From Streptomyces sp. H27-H1 (GTDB lineage: Bacteria; Actinomycetota; Actinomycetes; Streptomycetales; Streptomycetaceae): a stretch of 64,000 nt of DNA. The position numbers and the translations under genes were made by a program. The stretch spans positions 1 through 64,000 of the forward strand of contig NZ_JAPNLJ010000009.1 of NCBI RefSeq assembly GCF_026627445.1, written 5' to 3'. Position 1 is the stretch's first letter. Every line of letters starts with the position of its first letter. Under the pieces are notes generated by a model. That model had not been told where the DNA came from. It worked only from the letters and a program-made list of their open reading frames with translations, and ran no database searches. Shown piece by piece: positions 51,724 to 60,049 of the stretch.

Positions 51724-52746
51724 CTAGGGCGACTCCTCGATCATCTGCAGCTGCCTCCGGTGAACTGCCTGCTTCTCTAGATCTCGCTGTCGGATAGTGA
51801 GCTCTCGAAGACACACTTCCATCGCATCGTGACGAAGCGCCTGGTTATCTACTTGCCACCGGTTCGGCTCGTATCGCTTTCGGCGATTAGGGACGAGGAA
51901 CCCTGCATGAGGGAGGTGTATCAAACCGAAGCTGTGCAGGCGCTGGCATCCATCCTCCCAAGCATCGCGTTTGATCCCGAACTTGTTGACCCTGGCGCGC
52001 CCGTATAGGTACACGCCGCGGTATGCATGGGTATTGGCTGCCCACTGGCTGAGGTATTGCAGAATGAGCCAGGTAGCGATCTCGGAGGGGTTTAGGACCT
52101 GGATCCAGCCATTCAGGAAGAATTCAGAGGGCACCGCAAACGTAGCCTCGGCAGGCTGGCCAGTTGTGGGCACGCTGTAGACATCTGGTGTCTGATGCAC
52201 CCCCCGGCCGGACTCTTTCATGAGAGCGAACTCTTGGAACAGACGCCGTCCGCTTCGGTCTCTCGGCACTGTCACAAGTGCCTCTGACGGTCCTAGGCCC
52301 TCAAGGGTGGTCAGCGCAGACTTGATTTGCCTCAAGCGGAGGTCGCTGCCATCCCTGATCTGCTTGGTCTCCGGCATGTACGAGCGGGACTGCCCGTCGT
52401 AGGCGCCATCGATGGCGACGAAGTCCGACCAGCAGCCACGCTGCCCCGAGAGCGGACGCCGATTCGTCCATGAGGACCCGGGGACTAGGCGGCAATGCGC
52501 ATCGAAGATCGCCAGTAAGTAGAATCGCAGCGCGACGCCTCGGGGCAGGACCAACCGGGACAGCAGTGATCGTCCCTCGACAGAGCCTTCCACGAAGGGT
52601 CTGGTTCGCAGTGCGATCGAGTCGGGTCCGTGGTGCATGGTGTGCTGGAACTTGAGGCCGGCGCTCGCCGCCGTGACTGCTCCGCAGCGGTCCATCTCCC
52701 TTAACCGCCGGAGCCTGCGCATATTCGATTCGCGGGCGTCCGCCAC
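51724..52746 (-). CDS. Possible replication initiator-like protein
   Basis: The 340-residue product is rich in basic and aromatic residues. A central segment (residues about 200-280) reads VPSEFFLNGWIQVLNPSEIA then TWLILQYLSQW and IKRDAWEDGCQRLHSFGLIH, which looks like a winged-helix domain of the sort found in plasmid initiators and DnaD-like proteins. The C-terminus is a charged coiled coil. Directly upstream are iteron-like repeats. This context suggests a replication initiator or autoregulated DNA-binding protein. I do not recognise a named family. Confidence 0.5.
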   Translation of the reverse strand: MADARESNMRRLRRLREMDRCGAVTAASAGLKFQHTMHHGPDSIALRTRPFVEGSVEGRSLLSRLVLPRGVALRFYLLAIFDAHCRLVPGSSWTNRRPLSGQRGCWSDFVAIDGAYDGQSRSYMPETKQIRDGSDLRLRQIKSALTTLEGLGPSEALVTVPRDRSGRRLFQEFALMKESGRGVHQTPDVYSVPTTGQPAEATFAVPSEFFLNGWIQVLNPSEIATWLILQYLSQWAANTHAYRGVYLYGRARVNKFGIKRDAWEDGCQRLHSFGLIHLPHAGFLVPNRRKRYEPNRWQVDNQALRHDAMEVCLRELTIRQRDLEKQAVHRRQLQMIEESP

Positions 52747-52765
52747 GCTCCCCCTCCTAATTCAA

Positions 52766-52883
52766 ACGTTTTGCTCCGCACGGTGGGTGCGTCGCTGTCA
52801 GAGACAACGTTTTGATCCTGACGCTTTGATCCGCAAATAAGGGCAGGTGTTGCGTGAGAGAAAGGTGCTGCGGATCAAAGCGT
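52766..52883. repeat. Iteron-like repeats upstream of the possible initiator
   Basis: The consensus CG(T/C)TTTG(A/C)TCC(GCA) occurs as CGTTTTGCTCCGCA near 52767, CGTTTTGATCCTGA near 52808 and CGCTTTGATCCGCA at 52822. It is also inverted as TGCGGATCAAAGCG at 52869. The last two form a perfect 15-base inverted repeat (52821-52835 and 52869-52883) around 33 bases. The region is AT-richer than its neighbours. It may be an origin or an operator for the gene at 51724. Confidence 0.7.
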
Positions 52884-53042
52884 TTTCCCGACCCCCGGGA
52901 GCCCCGGTTCGCTGGCTCCAAGATTGAGATTGCAACCCCCTCAAGGGGGAGTAGCGGCACCGCCGTTCGTGTCCAAAAGCGAACGGCCCCGGGGTCCATC
53001 CGGAGCCGCTCAACGTGCAGAGCCTTCAACAAGGAGCCCTAC

Positions 53043-53216
53043 ATGCCCAACCGTACAACTCAGGATGAGCGCCCCGAGCGGCTGTCTCACCGCTGGGCAC
53101 TCATCCTGACCGCTGCCGGCCTGGTAGGCGCGGTCGTCCTCAGCATCGGCGGCCCCCTGGCGGCACTCGGCGCCGCTGGCGCCTCCGTACTCGGGCTGGA
53201 CCAGGTACTGAGGTAG
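53043..53216 (+). CDS. Small membrane protein
   Basis: The ATG at 53043 has AAGGAG upstream. The 57-residue product has a charged N-terminus (MPNRTTQDERPERLSHR) and two hydrophobic stretches (WALILTAAGLVGAVVLSIGG and LAALGAAGASVLGLDQVL). Similar small membrane proteins accompany transfer genes in Streptomyces plasmids and integrative elements. A strong terminator follows, so it appears to be a single-gene unit starting from the iteron region. Confidence 0.65.
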   Translation: MPNRTTQDERPERLSHRWALILTAAGLVGAVVLSIGGPLAALGAAGASVLGLDQVLR

Positions 53217-53276
53217 TCAGGGGACGAACGTTCCCGCAGGCCCTTCGACATAGCGGCAGCCCGGCAGAAACATCAC

Positions 53277-53306
53277 ACCCCCGTACGCCTCGGCGTACGG
53301 GGGTTT
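53277..53306. terminator. Strong hairpin terminator
   Basis: Perfect thirteen-base arms ACCCCCGTACGCC (53277-53289) and GGCGTACGGGGGT (53292-53304) flank a two-base TC, followed by TT. In RNA the loop must open by one or two pairs. It separates the small membrane gene from the transfer-gene remnant. Confidence 0.85.
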
Positions 53307-53365
53307 CTCGCGACGGGGCACGTCGTTCAACCCGGTACGGGCACGTGTGCCCGGATACGGGAGAT

Positions 53366-54103
53366 GTGCGGGTGTACGGGGAGCTGTGGGCATGGGCGGC
53401 GGAGCAGCCGGCGCGGGCGGCGGTCGCCGCCGCGCTGGTCGGCCTGTCGGCGGTCGGCGCGCTGGCCCAACAGCGGCAGAAGGACCGGGCACAGCCGGGC
53501 GCCCGGCCCGCCTCGGCGACACCGAGCCGGCCCGGAGACGCGCTGCTGCTGCGCTTCCTGTCCGGCCGGGACCTGCGCCCCGGTGAACCGTCGTCGTCGG
53601 CCAGCTGGTGGCGCGCGGGGGTCGAGGTGGACCGGGAGCGCACGGCCGCCGACCTCGCCGCCGACCCCGGGGAGTTCGACAAGCCGGCCGAGCCGGGGAC
53701 GCTGCGCGCGGTGGCGGCCGGGGCGGTGCGATGGTCCTGCTGGCCGGGCGTTGCCCGCACCACGGTCCGCCTCGCCGTGCCCGTCGTCGCCCTGGCCGTC
53801 GGGCGCGACTGGTGGCCGGTGGCGGCCGCCGTGACAGGACCGGCGGTGCTCGGGTGGTGGCGACCGCGGCCGGCCTCGGCGGACCTGGTGCACGGCCCCG
53901 GCATGTGGGCGGCCCTGCGGCCCGTCCTCGGGGTCGAGGAGACGGAGCAGCGCGCGAAATGGCTGCACCTGCCCGAGGACGTCACCGTGCCCGGGGTGCG
54001 GGTCGTGCTCCGCCTGCCTGCGGGGGTGGGTCGGTGGGGAGGTCGGGACGCGGGCGGTGGACGCGATCGTGACCGGCCGGCTCCCGGGGGAGTGGACCGC
54101 GCA
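53366..54103 (+). pseudogene. N-terminal remnant of FtsK/TraB-like transfer protein
   Basis: The reading frame from GTG 53366 (VRVYGELWAWAAEQ) matches the N-terminal membrane part of FtsK-like proteins of integrative elements. It has an initial helix, AGVEVDRERTAADLAADPGE, two membrane spans and GMWAALRPVLGVEE ... LHLPEDVTVPGVRVVLRLPA. Near 54030 the homology moves one frame over: AVDAIVTGRLPGEWTAQWRR continues in the +3 frame, so a frameshift has occurred. No motor domain (Walker A/B) follows. The transfer function is therefore lost. The call rests on remembered family features. Confidence 0.6.
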
Positions 54104-54583
54104 ATGGCGCCGTACGGTCGCGACGCCTACCTCGGCGACGACGAGGCGTTGCAGCAGTCAAGGACCCAGGTGGTCGCCGGAAACGGCTATCACCTCTACC
54201 TGCACAGCCTTCAACCCGACATCGAAGTACAGGTCACCATCAGGGTCTGGGACACCCCCCAGAAGCCCCCGGTAGACGCTGAGGGCACGGTCCCTGTCTC
54301 CCTGGAATCAGAGACGGGCCAACTCGTCGTCAACCAGCTCACCTTCGGGCCGGCGGGCATGATGGACCTGCCCCGACCCGGGGTCTACGACGGGCACGCG
54401 GCATGGAGCGGACGCGACGCCACGGCCGCCTATTACGACACGTGCCTCCAGCGCGCTGTCGATGAGCAATGGGGCGCGGAACAGATCGGAGCAGCCTGGA
54501 AACAGTGCTCCACGGCTGAGCAGTACACCCTCGACCTCTGGTTCGTAAGGGAATCCGAACCCGAGGACGAGGACGACGAATAG
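54104..54583 (+). CDS. Hypothetical acidic protein
   Basis: The ATG at 54104 gives 159 residues starting MAPYGRDAYLGDDEALQQ. The sequence is rich in beta strands (QVVAGNGYHLYLHSLQPDIE, VQVTIRVWD) and in acidic residues, and ends in a run of Glu/Asp. The segment GPAGMMDLPRPGVYDGHAAW and two cysteines near the end may form a compact domain. It resembles no family I know, but small acidic proteins of this kind are often immunity or inhibitor proteins. It is fused in frame with the transfer remnant, so the true start is uncertain. Confidence 0.5.
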   Translation: MAPYGRDAYLGDDEALQQSRTQVVAGNGYHLYLHSLQPDIEVQVTIRVWDTPQKPPVDAEGTVPVSLESETGQLVVNQLTFGPAGMMDLPRPGVYDGHAAWSGRDATAAYYDTCLQRAVDEQWGAEQIGAAWKQCSTAEQYTLDLWFVRESEPEDEDDE

Positions 54584-54713
54584 CCTTGGGGACTGCTCCC
54601 CCAAACGCCAGATGGGGCCCGTTACTTCCGTCCAACCGCGCGGGAGCCATTGGCCTCTTGTTGTGTGGGGGATTAGCTTGCCAAGGGCCACTGACAACGT
54701 GGCCGGTCTGGAG

Positions 54714-55187
54714 CTATGTGACCTGGTGGCCGCCGGTTCCGTGGGAGGCGTCGAGTACGCCGAACAGCCAGCCGAGGGTAATCAGGTGCGGGTCGTGCTC
54801 GGCGCCCCAGCGCGCCCGCAGCGCTCGGATCCGCTTCTTCATCGCGTCGTGGGAGAGGCCGCAGTGCTCTGCGATCTCGGCGTACGTGCCGTCCAGAGCG
54901 AGCGACCAGAGGATCTTGGTCTCGATGTCGTCGATACCGCCGGGCGGTGGTGTTGTCGGCTCCGGCATGGGCAGCTGCTCGGTGACGTAGCACGCGTGGA
55001 CCAGGGCATGACGGTGGCGTACTCCGGCCCGCCGGTTCCCGTGCGACATCTGGATCGCGACAGTGCCCTCGGACAGGCCCAGTTCGGCTGCCGCCTTGGC
55101 GGTGCTCATGCCCTGGGCAAGGGTTCCGGCGATCTTCACCTGTGCCGGGGTCGGATGTGAGGCGGTCGTGGCGGGCCGTGCGGGCAT
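54714..55187 (-). CDS. Transcription regulator with two HTH motifs
   Basis: The 157-residue product has two LuxR/sigma-region-4-like helix-turn-helix units. The first is near residues 12-48 (AQVKIAGTLAQGMSTAKAAA, ELGLSEGTVAIQMSHG). The second is near 88-125 (IETKILWSLALDGTYAEIAE, HCGLSHDAMKKRIRAL). The ATG has AAAGGAC upstream. It is downstream of the glutamine synthetase-like and permease genes on the same strand, so it probably controls their expression. No phospho-receiver domain is present. Confidence 0.75.
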   Translation of the reverse strand: MPARPATTASHPTPAQVKIAGTLAQGMSTAKAAAELGLSEGTVAIQMSHGNRRAGVRHRHALVHACYVTEQLPMPEPTTPPPGGIDDIETKILWSLALDGTYAEIAEHCGLSHDAMKKRIRALRARWGAEHDPHLITLGWLFGVLDASHGTGGHQVT

Positions 55188-55294
55188 GAGCGGGTCCTTT
55201 CGTCTCGGCGGCGGTGTGGTGGTGCAGGTTGGGCAGACTCCGGCCGAGGGGGGAACTCTCCCGGCCGGAGTCTGGTCTTGGTGCGGCGGGGGGG

Positions 55295-56740
55295 TCAGGC
55301 GCGGGTGAACCAGCGGGCCTGTTCTGCGTCGGTGACGATGCCGCGGTGGTGGTCGAGTTCGAGCTGCGCGAGGTGGGCGTAGTGCTCGACCACGCCCTTC
55401 CCGAACGCCTCCTGGGCGACGGGGCTGTGTCGGAACGCGGAGCGGGCCTGGTCGAGTGTGAGGGGCAGGAGGGGCGCGTCGGTGGCCTCGTAGGCGTTGG
55501 CCGTGCAGGGTGCCGGCGGGGTGAGCTGCCGCTCGATGCCATGGATCACCGAAGCGAGCGCCGCGGAGAGCGCGAGGTACGGGTTCGCGTCCGCCCCCGG
55601 AACGCGGATCTCCAGGTGCGCGCCCGCCCCGTGGCCGGTGACTCGCACGGCACAGGTGCGGTTGTCCCACCCCCACGTCATGCGAGTGGGGGCGAAGGAG
55701 CCGGGCGCATACCGCTTGTAGGAGTTGACGTTCGGCGCGTACAGCGGGGCGAGGCCCGGCAGCGCCGTGAGCAGCCCAGCGATTGCCTGCTCGCCGATCT
55801 CGGACAGCCGTCCGGTCGGATCGGTGATCATCGGGTTGCCGCTGCGGGTGAGGGAGATGTGCAGGTGGAGACCGCTGGCCAGCCCGGTGTGGGGGGAGGC
55901 CATGAACGTGGCTGTCATGCCGGACCGGCCCGCCAGGGTGCGCACGGCGTGCTTGAAGACGAGGTGGTTGTCGCACGCGGGCAGCGCGGCACCGTAGGGG
56001 AAGGTGAATTCGACCTGGCCCGGGGCGCCTTCGGTCTTGATCGCCTCGACGGGCATGCCCGCCTTGGACAGTGAGCCCTGGAGGCGGCGGAAGAGCCGGT
56101 CGGTGTCTGGCGTGTGGTCGAGGGCGTAGTCCAGGTTCTGCTTGGCCACCGGCATGAGTCCGCCCGGGCCGATGTCGGCGGCCGGGGTGTAGGTGCCGCG
56201 GTAGAGCATGAACTCGGTCTCCAGGCCAGCCTGGGCGTGCAGCCCGTGGGCGGCAAGCCGGGTCAGCTGGTGGCGCAGGATCTGCCGGGGTGCGACCTCG
56301 ATGGGATCCTCGTTGAGGTCCATCGCGTTGCCGAGGACGAGCGCGGTGCGCGGCATCCACGGCAGGGTGCGCAGCGTCGAGGGGTCCGGCACGACCGTCA
56401 TGTCCTCGTACCCGCTCGCCCAGGACGTGAGGGCGAATCCGTCGGCGGGCGTCATGTCGACGTCGGTGGCAAGGAGGTAGGCGCACATTTCCGCACCGCC
56501 GTCGAGGACACGGTCGAGGAAGTGCCGCGCCCCATAGCGTTTGCCCTTGAGGCGGCCCTGCAGGTCCGGCACGGCAAGGAGAACGGTGTCGATCACGCCG
56601 GCTCCGACGGCCTTGCGTAGCTCGTCGACGCTGAACGCCAGGGTCGGCCGCCGCGGGGCGGTCGAGGCGGCATCGGCATCACGCTGCGACGGGCCGCTCG
56701 GGCGCGGCGTGGCTCCGGTCTGGGTGGACAGGGCGGTCAT
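55295..56740 (-). CDS. Glutamine synthetase-like enzyme (gamma-glutamylpolyamine synthetase type)
   Basis: The 481-residue product has the GS beta-grasp start (DTVLLAVPDLQGRLKGKRYG) and catalytic-domain motifs: LETEFMLYRG (metal Glu), EGAPGQVEFTFPYG, HISLTRSG and the C-terminal RVPGADANPYLALSAAL. It is shorter and more divergent than nitrogen-assimilation GlnA and resembles the GlnA3/PuuA group that glutamylates polyamines or ethanolamine. It overlaps the permease gene by one base, so uptake and glutamylation are coupled. Substrate is not shown by the sequence. Confidence 0.85.
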   Translation of the reverse strand: MTALSTQTGATPRPSGPSQRDADAASTAPRRPTLAFSVDELRKAVGAGVIDTVLLAVPDLQGRLKGKRYGARHFLDRVLDGGAEMCAYLLATDVDMTPADGFALTSWASGYEDMTVVPDPSTLRTLPWMPRTALVLGNAMDLNEDPIEVAPRQILRHQLTRLAAHGLHAQAGLETEFMLYRGTYTPAADIGPGGLMPVAKQNLDYALDHTPDTDRLFRRLQGSLSKAGMPVEAIKTEGAPGQVEFTFPYGAALPACDNHLVFKHAVRTLAGRSGMTATFMASPHTGLASGLHLHISLTRSGNPMITDPTGRLSEIGEQAIAGLLTALPGLAPLYAPNVNSYKRYAPGSFAPTRMTWGWDNRTCAVRVTGHGAGAHLEIRVPGADANPYLALSAALASVIHGIERQLTPPAPCTANAYEATDAPLLPLTLDQARSAFRHSPVAQEAFGKGVVEHYAHLAQLELDHHRGIVTDAEQARWFTRA

Positions 56741-58275
56741 CACACGACCTCTTCCTGGATCCGGGCCATGCCCGAGCCCGCGTCGGCCGCCGCGGTCGGC
56801 ACCTTGTAGTCCCGTCCCGCAACGCGCCACCACACGGTGGCCAGGGCGAGGACTACCAGCAGAGCGATGGGCGCGTAGTTGAACGTGGTCACGGAGACGA
56901 GACCGGACTCGGGCCGGGACTGGGGGAGGCAGAACAGCACGGTCACGAAGACCACCCAGACCACGGCGATCGCGCCGACGGGCACGCCCCAGCGGCCCAG
57001 GTTCCAGGGGCCGGGCTGGAAGCGGTGGCGGTTGCGGATCCGCAGATAGATCGGGATGGCGTACGCGGGGGTGATCCCGATGACGTTGATCGCGGTGACG
57101 GCGGCGTACGCGGTCGGGCTGTACAGCGACGGCAGTGCCAGGACGGCGGCAGCGCCGACCGACAGCCACACCGCGCGGGTCGGGGTGCCGGTGCGGGCAT
57201 CGACCTGACGCCACAGCCTCGACCCGGGCAGCGCGCCGTCCCGGGAGAAGGCAAACACCATCCGGCTGGCCGCAGCCGTCTCGGCGTTGCCGCAGAACAG
57301 CTGCGCGACGATCACCACCAGCAGCAGGGCCTTCGCGCCGGCGACGCCGAGGGCGTCGAGGAAGATCTGGGCCGGCGGCACCCCGGTGGCGGTGGCCTGG
57401 GTTGCGGCGTAGTCCTGGATGGCGAAGGTCAGTCCGGCCAGCAGGACGAACCCGGCCAGCCACGACCAGCCGATCGCCCGCATGATGCCGCGGGAGGCGG
57501 AGACCTGGGCGTTGGTGGTCTCCTCCGACAGGTGCGCGGAGGCGTCGTACCCGCTGAAGGTGTACTGGGCGAGCAGCAGCCCGATCAGAACCACGTACAG
57601 CGAGCTGGACCAGCCGGTGTTGTTGACGAACTCCCCGAAGACGAAGGACGGCGACTGGTGGTGTGACGGCACGATCGCCAGCGCGCCGACGATCACGGCG
57701 ACCCCGCCCAGGTGCCACCACACGCTGATCGAGTTCAGGATGCCTACCAGCCGGACACCGAAGAGGTTGAGGGTGGCGTGCAGCGCGAGGATGCAGAAGT
57801 AGATCGTCATGATCTTGCCCGGCGTGGGGACGAAGCCGAACTGCAGGTTCAAGAAGGCGCCGGTGAACAGAGCGGCGCCGTAGTCGATGCCGGCGATCGC
57901 ACCGAGCAGGCCCAGAAGGTTGAGCCAGCCGGTGTACCAGCCCCACTTGCGCCCGCCGAGCTGTTCGGCCTGGTAGTAGAGGGCGCCGGAGGTGGGGTAC
58001 GCGGAGGTGACCTCTGCGAGGCTGGCTCCGACGAGCATCACCATGGCGCCGACGGCGATCCAGCCCCACATCATCACGGCGGGCCCCCCGGTCGCGAGAC
58101 CGAAGCCGTACAGGGTCATGCAGCCGCTCAGCACGGAGATCACCGAGAAGCTGATGGCGAAGTTGCCGAACGGGCCCATGCGGCGGGCCAGCACCGGCTC
58201 GTAGCCCAGTTCCCGAAGGAACGCGTCATCTGCCTGGGTCCCCGCCGCGCGGCGAGTCGGGCGTGTTCGTAACAC
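56740..58275 (-). CDS. APC-family amino-acid/polyamine permease
   Basis: The 511-residue product begins at GTG behind GGAGG. It has 12 predicted membrane helices with the APC signature FGNFAISFSVISVLSGCMTL near the start, then SAYPTSGALYYQAEQLGG and FSGYDASAHLSEETTNAQVS. This is the GABA permease/HAAAP-like branch with LSEET. It probably brings in the amine handled by the synthetase. It is first in the three-gene leftward unit. Confidence 0.9.
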   Translation of the reverse strand: MLRTRPTRRAAGTQADDAFLRELGYEPVLARRMGPFGNFAISFSVISVLSGCMTLYGFGLATGGPAVMMWGWIAVGAMVMLVGASLAEVTSAYPTSGALYYQAEQLGGRKWGWYTGWLNLLGLLGAIAGIDYGAALFTGAFLNLQFGFVPTPGKIMTIYFCILALHATLNLFGVRLVGILNSISVWWHLGGVAVIVGALAIVPSHHQSPSFVFGEFVNNTGWSSSLYVVLIGLLLAQYTFSGYDASAHLSEETTNAQVSASRGIMRAIGWSWLAGFVLLAGLTFAIQDYAATQATATGVPPAQIFLDALGVAGAKALLLVVIVAQLFCGNAETAAASRMVFAFSRDGALPGSRLWRQVDARTGTPTRAVWLSVGAAAVLALPSLYSPTAYAAVTAINVIGITPAYAIPIYLRIRNRHRFQPGPWNLGRWGVPVGAIAVVWVVFVTVLFCLPQSRPESGLVSVTTFNYAPIALLVVLALATVWWRVAGRDYKVPTAAADAGSGMARIQEEVV

Positions 58276-58354
58276 TGGACATCCTCCATGGAATGGGTGG
58301 AACGAGTACAGAAAGTCAGGTGCATGCCAAGTCGCGTTTTGCTGTGCGTGACGG

Positions 58355-59371
58355 TCAGCGCACCGGTCCGGCGCGAGGTGCGTGGGTGCGTGCGAAGGAC
58401 AGGGACTCCCGGCGGGCCCGCAGCAGCAGAGCCTCGCCGCCGTCGGGATGGTTCGGGTCCTCATGGACGGACGCCCACGGCTCCCGCGAGGCGTAGGTGC
58501 CCACGGCTGTGAACACCTCGGCCGCCTCCACGAACCGGTGGCCGGCCCACAAGGCGTACGCCAGGTGATGCAGGTCGGTCACCGAACGCGGCGCGGGATC
58601 CGGCTGCTTGAACCAGTGGTGGAACGCCTTGACCGTGTGCGTGATCGTCGGCTCCTGCGCCCACTGCCGTCGCCACAGCGGATCGGCGCGGTGCAGGAGG
58701 GACTGCTGCCGGCATTGCTCGACGAGCGCGTACAGCGGCAACAGCAGCAACGGGGAACCCGCCGGCGACCACGAGGCCACCCATCGGCCGAAGTCGAAGA
58801 CAGCGGCGAGTGAGGCCGCCCGTGGGACGGGGCGGGCCAGTATGAACTGCAGGACCCGGTGGTACGCCTCCCGGTTGTACGGGTCGCGCTGGTTGATCCC
58901 GTGCAGCAGCCCCCACGGCCCACTCGGCAGCATCGGCTCTGCCGATACCTCACGGTGCTCCCGGCGCACCTGGCGTCCATCGATCTGTGCGAGGGCGAGC
59001 AAGCAGATCCAAGGCACCGGATCCCGCGGCTCCCGGTGCGCCATCATCAACGAGGCATGCCGTGCAGCCTCCTCCAATGCCGCAGCGCCTGCGTGCTGCT
59101 GGTGATGGGCGCGCAGGGCTCGCTCCACCGAGACGCGGCTACGCATCACCTGGGCGTCGTAACTGTTCGGCTCCTCCGCCAGCCACACGCCCATCACGTC
59201 GGAGTGGGCAGCGGTGACCGCCAGCACCTGCGTACGCGACGTCCGCAGCCCCCACTGCCCACCAGTTGCCGCCAGCAAGTCACGCGCCGGTCTCCACCGG
59301 CCGGCCTGCAACTCGACCATGGCCATACCGAGGGCTTCATCCGTGCCGGCCGGGTGGTAAACGGGGCGCAT
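58355..59371 (-). CDS. Unknown helical (TPR-like) Streptomyces protein
   Basis: The ATG at 59371 has GAGGTG upstream and gives 338 residues beginning MRPVYHPAGTDEALGMAMVE. Repeated helical pairs (ELQAGRWRPARDLLAATGGQ, AALEEAARHASLMMAHREPR, HRFVEAAEVFTAVGTYASRE) point to a TPR-like fold. Proteins like this are common in Streptomyces with no known function. It is separated from the permease gene by about 80 bases and may be independent. Confidence 0.7.
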   Translation of the reverse strand: MRPVYHPAGTDEALGMAMVELQAGRWRPARDLLAATGGQWGLRTSRTQVLAVTAAHSDVMGVWLAEEPNSYDAQVMRSRVSVERALRAHHQQHAGAAALEEAARHASLMMAHREPRDPVPWICLLALAQIDGRQVRREHREVSAEPMLPSGPWGLLHGINQRDPYNREAYHRVLQFILARPVPRAASLAAVFDFGRWVASWSPAGSPLLLLPLYALVEQCRQQSLLHRADPLWRRQWAQEPTITHTVKAFHHWFKQPDPAPRSVTDLHHLAYALWAGHRFVEAAEVFTAVGTYASREPWASVHEDPNHPDGGEALLLRARRESLSFARTHAPRAGPVR

Positions 59372-59571
59372 CAGTGCACCTCGCGACCGGGGTGGTCGCC
59401 GGTCGCAGTCAAGGGCCGGGAAAGCTGAAGCCTCGTGCTCTCGATCGCGGCACAAGGGTGCGTCATGCTTTTCTCGGTCATCGAATGCTTCCTCGGCAGA
59501 GAGGGGGGCGTTGGTGCCGGACAGGGATCGCTGCGCGGCCGGATAGAGCCACCGGACTGCCAGCGCCCCGT

Positions 59572-59766
59572 CTAGAACTTGATCCCGCTGATCAGGCGCG
59601 CGACGTTCGTCGCGACCTCGGCGATCGCGGGGGCCATCGAAGAGCTGGCCAGGTAGAACCCCAGGAGGACGCACACGACGGCGTGCCCGGCTTTCAGTCC
59701 GCCCTTCTTGACGAAGAGGATGACGAGGACCGCGAGCAGTACGACAGCGGAGATGCTGACCGCCAC
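59572..59766 (-). CDS. Small membrane protein
   Basis: The GTG at 59766 follows GGGGG and gives 64 residues. One strong membrane span (VSISAVVLLAVLVILFV), a basic KKGGLKAGHA segment, then a hydrophobic stretch (VVCVLLGFYLASSSMAPAIA) and a short helix. The same layout (span, basic loop, hydrophobic Gly-rich part) occurs in the prophage protein at 5706-6005. It lies upstream of the TPR-like gene on the same strand. Function is unknown. Confidence 0.65.
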   Translation of the reverse strand: MAVSISAVVLLAVLVILFVKKGGLKAGHAVVCVLLGFYLASSSMAPAIAEVATNVARLISGIKF

Positions 59767-60049
59767 GGATGTGTCCCCCTTCCGAACCGTCGGTGATGCG
59801 GCTCGTTCCCGGCCCAAGTCCCCCGCAGCGGAGCCCAAGCCCATTCCCGACGAACCGGTGCGAGAGGTACACAGGCCCGGATACGTTCGCGCTGCGAGTA
59901 GTAATCGGCCCTGAACAGAGGCTGATTGAGGCACAAGGCTGACCGGGAAACGCCCGGTGCGCACATTCCGCCGGTGATATCACTGAGGTGATCTCGGTTT
60001 TCGGCGGTCTACGCCGACGGCTGGCGCACTTTCGTTAGGGGAGGTACAG

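Noticed and set aside
42598..54600. Second copy of the tRNA-Thr 3' end as attachment repeat
   Set aside because: I looked for the GGTTCGAATCCCG... sequence through the accessory region and found no copy, so no att pair is claimed.
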